Positions 60,222 to 64,000 of a stretch of 64,000 nt of DNA are shown here, piece by piece; within the stretch, counting starts at the first letter, position 1, and every line of letters begins with the position of its first letter. The position numbers and the translations under genes are program-made. Source of the DNA: CAYPEL01 sp036479985 (lineage in GTDB: Bacteria > Pseudomonadota > Gammaproteobacteria > DSM-19610); contig CBDDAF010000003.1 of NCBI GenBank assembly GCA_965224815.1, forward strand, positions 2,666,001 through 2,730,000, given 5' to 3'. The notes under the pieces are model-generated. The model was not told the origin of the DNA, did not search any database, and saw nothing but the letters and a program-made list of their open reading frames with translations.

Positions 60222-60647
60222 ATGAAATTGTCCCAACCTGTTAAATATTCTATATTTTTGGGGATAATTATTGCATCACCATTTGCATACACATATTTCA
60301 TGATGTACTGGTCTTTCATGTCGATGCCCGTGGTTGAGTATTTTGAGCCATCAACAGGTGCTATCGCAGGCATTCTGATGATTACAGCTAATACTTTGGG
60401 GATAGCCGTAGTAGGTGTGATACTTTCTTTATTGCTTACTGTTTTATTTTCCAAGCATAGTTTTATTCCAGCTCTTGTTGTAGTTGTAGCGATAGTTTCC
60501 TGGAATCTACGTTTTTGGGTTCTGCATCAAGAAATTCCCAACTACATTACGATGATCGAATGGTTTACTGTGCTTACCCTCATCCCTGTTATTGTGGTGT
60601 TATTTAATAGGCGTAAAACGGATGAGGGCGAGAGCAGTTGTGCCTAA
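60222..60647 (+). CDS. hypothetical four-helix membrane protein in a cassette
   Basis: The 141-residue protein starts at the ATG at 60222; the GTG at 60201 lies inside the leader repeat and was not chosen. Four hydrophobic segments are visible (about 8-28, 42-66, 71-88 and 103-120). The tail is polar (RRKTDEGESSCA). No family was recognised. It starts eight bases after GTTAGGC, and its stop codon lies inside GCCTAAC, the exact complement, so it is the cleanest cassette in the array. Confidence 0.65.
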   Translation: MKLSQPVKYSIFLGIIIASPFAYTYFMMYWSFMSMPVVEYFEPSTGAIAGILMITANTLGIAVVGVILSLLLTVLFSKHSFIPALVVVVAIVSWNLRFWVLHQEIPNYITMIEWFTVLTLIPVIVVLFNRRKTDEGESSCA

Positions 60648-60708
60648 CAAGGTGCCCAAATCGGACGGTTTCGCCGCTGCTTGGCTTAGACGTGTGTGCT
60701 GGGCACGG
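60642..60708 (+). other. attC-like site after the membrane-protein gene
   Basis: GCCTAACAAGGTGCCCAAAT opens as in typical attC sites (R'' GCCTAAC, fits RYYYAAC). The other side is GGCTTAGACGTGTGTGCTGG followed by GCACGG, in which GTGCCC and GGGCAC pair. The right R' box is diverged. The gap up to 60819 also contains TCAGGTGAAAGTCCTGAT. Confidence 0.5.
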
Positions 60709-60819
60709 TACTTAACTAGTCAGGTGAAAGTCCTGATACCAGGTATACGCAGAGCCGAATAATCAATAGAGTCAGGCTCGATTGATATAGATTAATTGCT
60801 CTCTGTAATAGGAGTTATC

Positions 60820-61227
60820 ATGCGACATATTGTTTCGATCTGCCTGCTTGGACTATTAAATTATGGATGTAGTGATAACCACTCAATTTCTGGTGAGTAC
60901 ACAGGGAGAAGCATAGTAGAGATTCTTGGAGGCAATGCAGCCGGTCGAGGGGGTGTCGTCATGAGCGCAATGATTACGCAGAAAAATAATAATATCACCG
61001 TGCAATTTCAATCTTGCAATATTAGTTTTGAAATCTACGATACTGGACTAGCTAAATTTGTAAAAGGTTCATCCTGCACGATTGATCCTGAGGTGGATGG
61101 CGGTACCAATTTTATAATTACAAAAGGCCAGGCATTATTTGGAGATGATGCATTTGGCATGGAGGTGCATGGAGTTTCTAGCGACAACGCTACGTGGGAT
61201 TTTATATTTTCGGGAGTTAGAAAATAG
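60820..61227 (+). CDS. hypothetical cassette-type lipoprotein
   Basis: The 135-residue protein starts at the ATG at 60820 with AGGAG seven bases upstream; an earlier in-frame start at 60796 lacks one. A lipoprotein-like signal ends at C17 (CLLGLLNYGCSDN). The mature part looks like a small beta-sandwich or barrel (GEYTGRSIVEILGGNAAGRG, ITVQFQSCNISFEIYD), with two further cysteines. No family was recognised. Confidence 0.65.
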   Translation: MRHIVSICLLGLLNYGCSDNHSISGEYTGRSIVEILGGNAAGRGGVVMSAMITQKNNNITVQFQSCNISFEIYDTGLAKFVKGSSCTIDPEVDGGTNFIITKGQALFGDDAFGMEVHGVSSDNATWDFIFSGVRK

Positions 61228-61446
61228 CTATGAAAGATATGCAGTAGGCCCCTCATCAGTTAGAGTTAGATCTAACAATTGATATCAACATGGCAAGAAA
61301 TAAATCACTAAAAATTAGGTGTCAGAGAGAAAATGATTCTAATATTAACAATAATTGCTTTCTGACCCAGTTTTTAGAAATTGGCGGCTCACGATTGAAT
61401 TCAGGGATAGTAACGTAAACAGCTTAAATTATGAGGATTATCACTA

Positions 61447-61739
61447 ATGGCTAAGCTTATCCGGCACATCCTGGCGAGTTCATTAGGGAGGTGTATATCA
61501 CTCCCTTTGAGCTTAGTGTAAGGAAGGTTGCCGAGAATCTGAACGTTTCTCCCTCTACGCTTAATCGACTATTAAATGGTGAGAGTAATATTTCACCAGA
61601 AATGGCACTGCGCCTATCCAAAGCGCTGGGTCGTAGTCCGGAAAGTTGGTTGGCGATGCAGGATCAATATGATTTGTGGCATGCCAGGAAGAAAATAAGT
61701 CTTAAACATGTAAAGAAACTGAAGCTGTCTGCTGCGTAA
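61447..61739 (+). pseudogene. HigA-type antitoxin, frameshifted at the N-terminus
   Basis: The ATG at 61447, with GAGGA upstream, reads MAKLIR and then loses frame near 61466. In the next frame the protein continues HPGEFIREVYITPFELSVRK, then a helix-turn-helix (VAENLNVSPSTLNRLLNGES) and LSKALGRSPESWLAMQDQYD, the typical HigA/VapI pattern. Adding one base restores a protein of about 97 residues. A GTG at 61491 could still yield an 82-residue antitoxin that keeps the helix-turn-helix. No HigB toxin is seen upstream. The 61228-61446 gap is otherwise empty. Confidence 0.8.
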
Positions 61740-61798
61740 TAATTTTCTTACCCAACTTTTCACTCTGTAATAGATCAAGCTGATAATATTGCATTACT

Positions 61799-62560
61799 AT
61801 GAATAAAATCACTGATGGGTGGCTAAATTTACCGAGTTTATCGTTACCCTTACGTACATTATTTACGGGATATTTATTAGTAACCGGTCTTGGCTTGTTA
61901 ATGGCCGGAGCGCAAATATTATTGACTCACGGTATGGCGGATGGAAAATTTGGGGTTTCTGTTGACGATATTGTTTTCAGTTATTATGGCAATAGAGGGA
62001 ATAGCCGTTTAGAAGCGAAATTAAATGGTTCCATGAAAGATAAAGCTTCGGTAGAAGTACGTACCGAAATTATTCAATGGGTTCAAGATGGTGCTCCTGA
62101 TCAGGAGTGGGAATCCAAAGTCAAAGATCTTTTTACAAGTAATTGCACACAATGCCATGGCACTATTCCAGGCCTTCCTGACTTCAACAATCTCCAGATT
62201 GTTAAACACGCCGCAGAAATTGATAAAGGCGCGTCAGTAGATTCTTTAACCCGGGTTTCTCATATCCATTTATTTGGTATTGCATTTATTTTCTTTTTTG
62301 TTGGTTTGGTCTTTAGTCTTGCAGTAGGGATTCATCCTCGTGTGAAAGCGATCATTATTCTCATTCCATTTGTTTTTCTTATGTTAGATGTAGTGTCTTG
62401 GTGGTTGGTTAAATGGTATCCAAGTTTTGCTGTTCTAACTATCATAGGTGGCATTGGGTATTCCGTAGCATCTGCGTTTATGATCTCAACTTCTCTTTAT
62501 CAAATGTGGGTATTACCTTTTAAGGGTGGTATTTATAGTGATAATACCTGGAAAGGGTAG
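61799..62560 (+). CDS. membrane c-type-cytochrome-like protein
   Basis: The 253-residue protein has one membrane segment near 18-42, a periplasmic domain (about 43-158) with a single haem-binding CTQCH in LFTSNCTQCHGTIPGLPDF, and three further hydrophobic segments (about 158-178, 186-204 and 209-234). The haem region resembles a small cytochrome c domain. An electron-transfer role at the inner membrane is inferred. No partner gene is nearby, and it lies just after the cassette-like region. Confidence 0.75.
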   Translation: MNKITDGWLNLPSLSLPLRTLFTGYLLVTGLGLLMAGAQILLTHGMADGKFGVSVDDIVFSYYGNRGNSRLEAKLNGSMKDKASVEVRTEIIQWVQDGAPDQEWESKVKDLFTSNCTQCHGTIPGLPDFNNLQIVKHAAEIDKGASVDSLTRVSHIHLFGIAFIFFFVGLVFSLAVGIHPRVKAIIILIPFVFLMLDVVSWWLVKWYPSFAVLTIIGGIGYSVASAFMISTSLYQMWVLPFKGGIYSDNTWKG

Positions 62561-62602
62561 TACGTTTCGCTAATCCATTTTTACCAATGCTAGGAATCTA
62601 AC

Positions 62603-63043
62603 ATGGCTGATATTATCCATAGAATCGGTATCAAAGGTGCTGTTAGCGAAATCTATCATGCGTTAACGACAGATGAAGGTCTCTCGCGTTGGTGGACAAC
62701 TGACACTTCTGGTGCGGGTGATATTGGGTCTATCATCAAGTTCAGATTCGGTGGGGGTGGGCCGGATTTCGAGGTTGTTGAATTGCAGGCGGACTCATTA
62801 GTACGTTGGAAACATTCGGGTAACATACCAGAAGCCTGGATGGGTTCAGAGGTGTCTTTTCAATTGAAGCCAGAAGGGAGGCAGGTGCTTGTGTGTTTTG
62901 CGCATTCCAACTGGAAGCAATCTTCAGATTTTATGGCGCACTGTAGTACCAAGTGGGCTGTGTTTTTGTTGAGTCTTAAACAGGCAATTGAAACAGGGAA
63001 AGGGCAGCCGTTTCCTGATGATGTTCAGATTGATTACGATTAA
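62603..63043 (+). CDS. SRPBCC (AHSA1-like) domain protein
   Basis: The 146-residue protein shows the activator-of-Hsp90-like START-type fold: DIIHRIGIKGAVSEIYHALT, TDEGLSRWWTTDTSGAGDIG, IIKFRFGGGGPDFEVVE, and a long C-terminal helix (HCSTKWAVFLLSLKQAIETG). Such domains form a hydrophobic pocket for small ligands. The ligand is unknown. Confidence 0.88.
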   Translation: MADIIHRIGIKGAVSEIYHALTTDEGLSRWWTTDTSGAGDIGSIIKFRFGGGGPDFEVVELQADSLVRWKHSGNIPEAWMGSEVSFQLKPEGRQVLVCFAHSNWKQSSDFMAHCSTKWAVFLLSLKQAIETGKGQPFPDDVQIDYD

Positions 63044-63078
63044 TTCGCGGATTTTGTCATATTTAGCGGCGCGAATTC

Positions 63079-63141
63079 TGTAGGAGCGGCTTTAGCTGCG
63101 AAGGGGTGCAGCATGTTCATCGCGGCTGAAGCCGCTCCTAC
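63079..63141. repeat. REP pair
   Basis: TGTAGGAGCGGCTTTAGCTG and its complement (GCGGCTGAAGCCGCTCCTAC) flank a loop. It lies between convergent genes. Confidence 0.85.
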
Positions 63142-63159
63142 CTATATATTAGAGATTTC

Positions 63160-63894
63160 TTAGGTTTTCTTCCGCCGGGCTATTCCAGCCAATCCAAGCA
63201 GGCCAGTTCCGAATAACCAGATTGATGCTGGTAACGGAACAGGTGTTGTTACTTCACCCAGGGCGAAATAGGTTGCTTCGTCGTCTTCTCTCACCTGGAA
63301 AATGATTAGGTCAGGATTGGGTGGGGGTGTGGATGTGTAGCTGCTGCTCGAGAAGGGATTTGTAGTGAGGTAAATATATTCGACTTCCCATTCGATGATT
63401 GCGTTGTTAGTTTCACTAGCAACACTCCAGACATCGGTAGTGGTTGTTCCTGGGGTAACCGTGATTCCAAAGATGTTAAACAGGGCTGCTGAATCGTCAT
63501 CCGCGATTTGATCATTGACGATGGCGACGCTGGATTCAACACCATTAGTTGTTACGCCGAGCCCCGTTATCGTACCTGTGCCACCAGAAAACACGTAGTT
63601 AACTTCATCCGGAGGGAAGGGTTCGACTATACAGCCGCCACATGAATCGCCGTAGTTAAAACTGCCTGAGAACATTGAAACGTCCGGGGTTCCACCCGTG
63701 TAGGTGCCTGTTGCAGTGTCTTCAATGATAACCTTGAGTAAACCGGTCCAATTGAGAGTGGCCGCTCCTGCGCTATTTGTAACACTCAGTAATATAAATG
63801 GCAGGAATACCGAGGCTAATAATCGTCTTAACGATATCTGGCAAATGGTGCGCACAGGTTTATATGCCCGGTGGCATATTTCATTTTGATTCAT
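63160..63894 (-). CDS. VPLPA-CTERM exported protein
   Basis: The 244-residue protein starts at the ATG at 63894, with AAGGAG 10 bases upstream; a longer start at 63945 lacks one. A basic N-terminus and hydrophobic stretch (LLASVFLPFILLSVTNSAGA) form a signal peptide. The body is a Thr/Ser/Gly-rich beta domain without known motifs. The C-terminus VPLPASIWLFGTGLLGLAGI followed by ARRKKT is the VPLPA variant of the PEP-CTERM sorting signal, which is recognised by an exosortase. No exosortase gene is in the window. Confidence 0.87.
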   Translation of the reverse strand: MNQNEICHRAYKPVRTICQISLRRLLASVFLPFILLSVTNSAGAATLNWTGLLKVIIEDTATGTYTGGTPDVSMFSGSFNYGDSCGGCIVEPFPPDEVNYVFSGGTGTITGLGVTTNGVESSVAIVNDQIADDDSAALFNIFGITVTPGTTTTDVWSVASETNNAIIEWEVEYIYLTTNPFSSSSYTSTPPPNPDLIIFQVREDDEATYFALGEVTTPVPLPASIWLFGTGLLGLAGIARRKKT

Positions 63895-64000
63895 TCTTAT
63901 ACTCCTTATACCAGTTGGTTGATGCTTCTCTCTCCAACTGCCCACCCGTCAAAGGCGGTTCCGTTCTCCTCAGTATTAAATATAGCTAGTTATATTGTTA

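Overview
The window reads as chromosomal DNA of an environmental gammaproteobacterium. The evidence is a set of core proteins with clear gammaproteobacterial character (PyrC, GreB, MurA, LptF/LptG, ArfB, EfpL, YgiQ, MetA), an alpha/beta-type pyruvate dehydrogenase E1, a VPLPA-type sorting signal, and many GTAG-type REP palindromes (TGTAGGAGCGGC...). No genus can be named from sequence alone. No tRNA, rRNA, CRISPR array or intact transposase gene was recognised.

Region by region. 0-9.5 kb: a small repeat protein, pyrC, then pdhA-pdhB and a large E2-E3 fusion (pyruvate dehydrogenase), and argG-gloA. 9.5-13.3 kb: a secreted rhodanese, a SprA-like HExxH protein, an ankyrin membrane protein, a decayed RAYT-type transposase, a 96-bp copy of the murA 3' end, and a lipoprotein gene. 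13.3-34 kb: envelope biogenesis. An acp-spt-murA operon (an ACP and a serine-palmitoyltransferase-like enzyme) lies beside lptF-lptG-ABC exporter genes, with two ELM1-family genes around them. It is followed by an O-antigen-ligase-like protein, glycosyltransferases, a sulfotransferase, methyltransferases and an asparagine synthetase, which look like a surface-glycan synthesis and decoration block. 34-36 kb: an AbiEi/AbiEii toxin-antitoxin pair with a candidate operator. 36-54 kb: housekeeping genes (arfB, a frameshifted periplasmic DNA ligase, ygiQ, greB, csp, efpL, a DksA-like gene, sprT-like, a cation/proton antiporter, lemA plus two TPM-domain genes, metA, a vWA lipoprotein).

54-61.8 kb is the most unusual part. 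It is a run of small, AT-rich, mostly unrecognised genes, all on the + strand. Several are bounded by GTTRRRY-like and RYYYAAC-like core sites with short palindromes, as in integron gene cassettes, but no integrase is in the window. It also holds a MITE, a duplicated non-coding leader of about 245 bp, a duplicated perfect hairpin, the 3' stump of a second vWA gene, and a frameshifted HigA antitoxin. My best reading is a degraded cassette array without integrase (CALIN-like). 61.8-64 kb: a membrane c-type cytochrome-like protein, an SRPBCC protein and a VPLPA-CTERM exported protein.

The repeat load is high. About 15 REP copies are present, several inside a longer composite element with AAGGAACCTCTGATTAAT-type inverted ends. 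A second family is CCCTCTCCC/GGGAGAGGG palindromes, and a third is GTAGGGTGGG-type palindromes. Most lie in spaces between genes.
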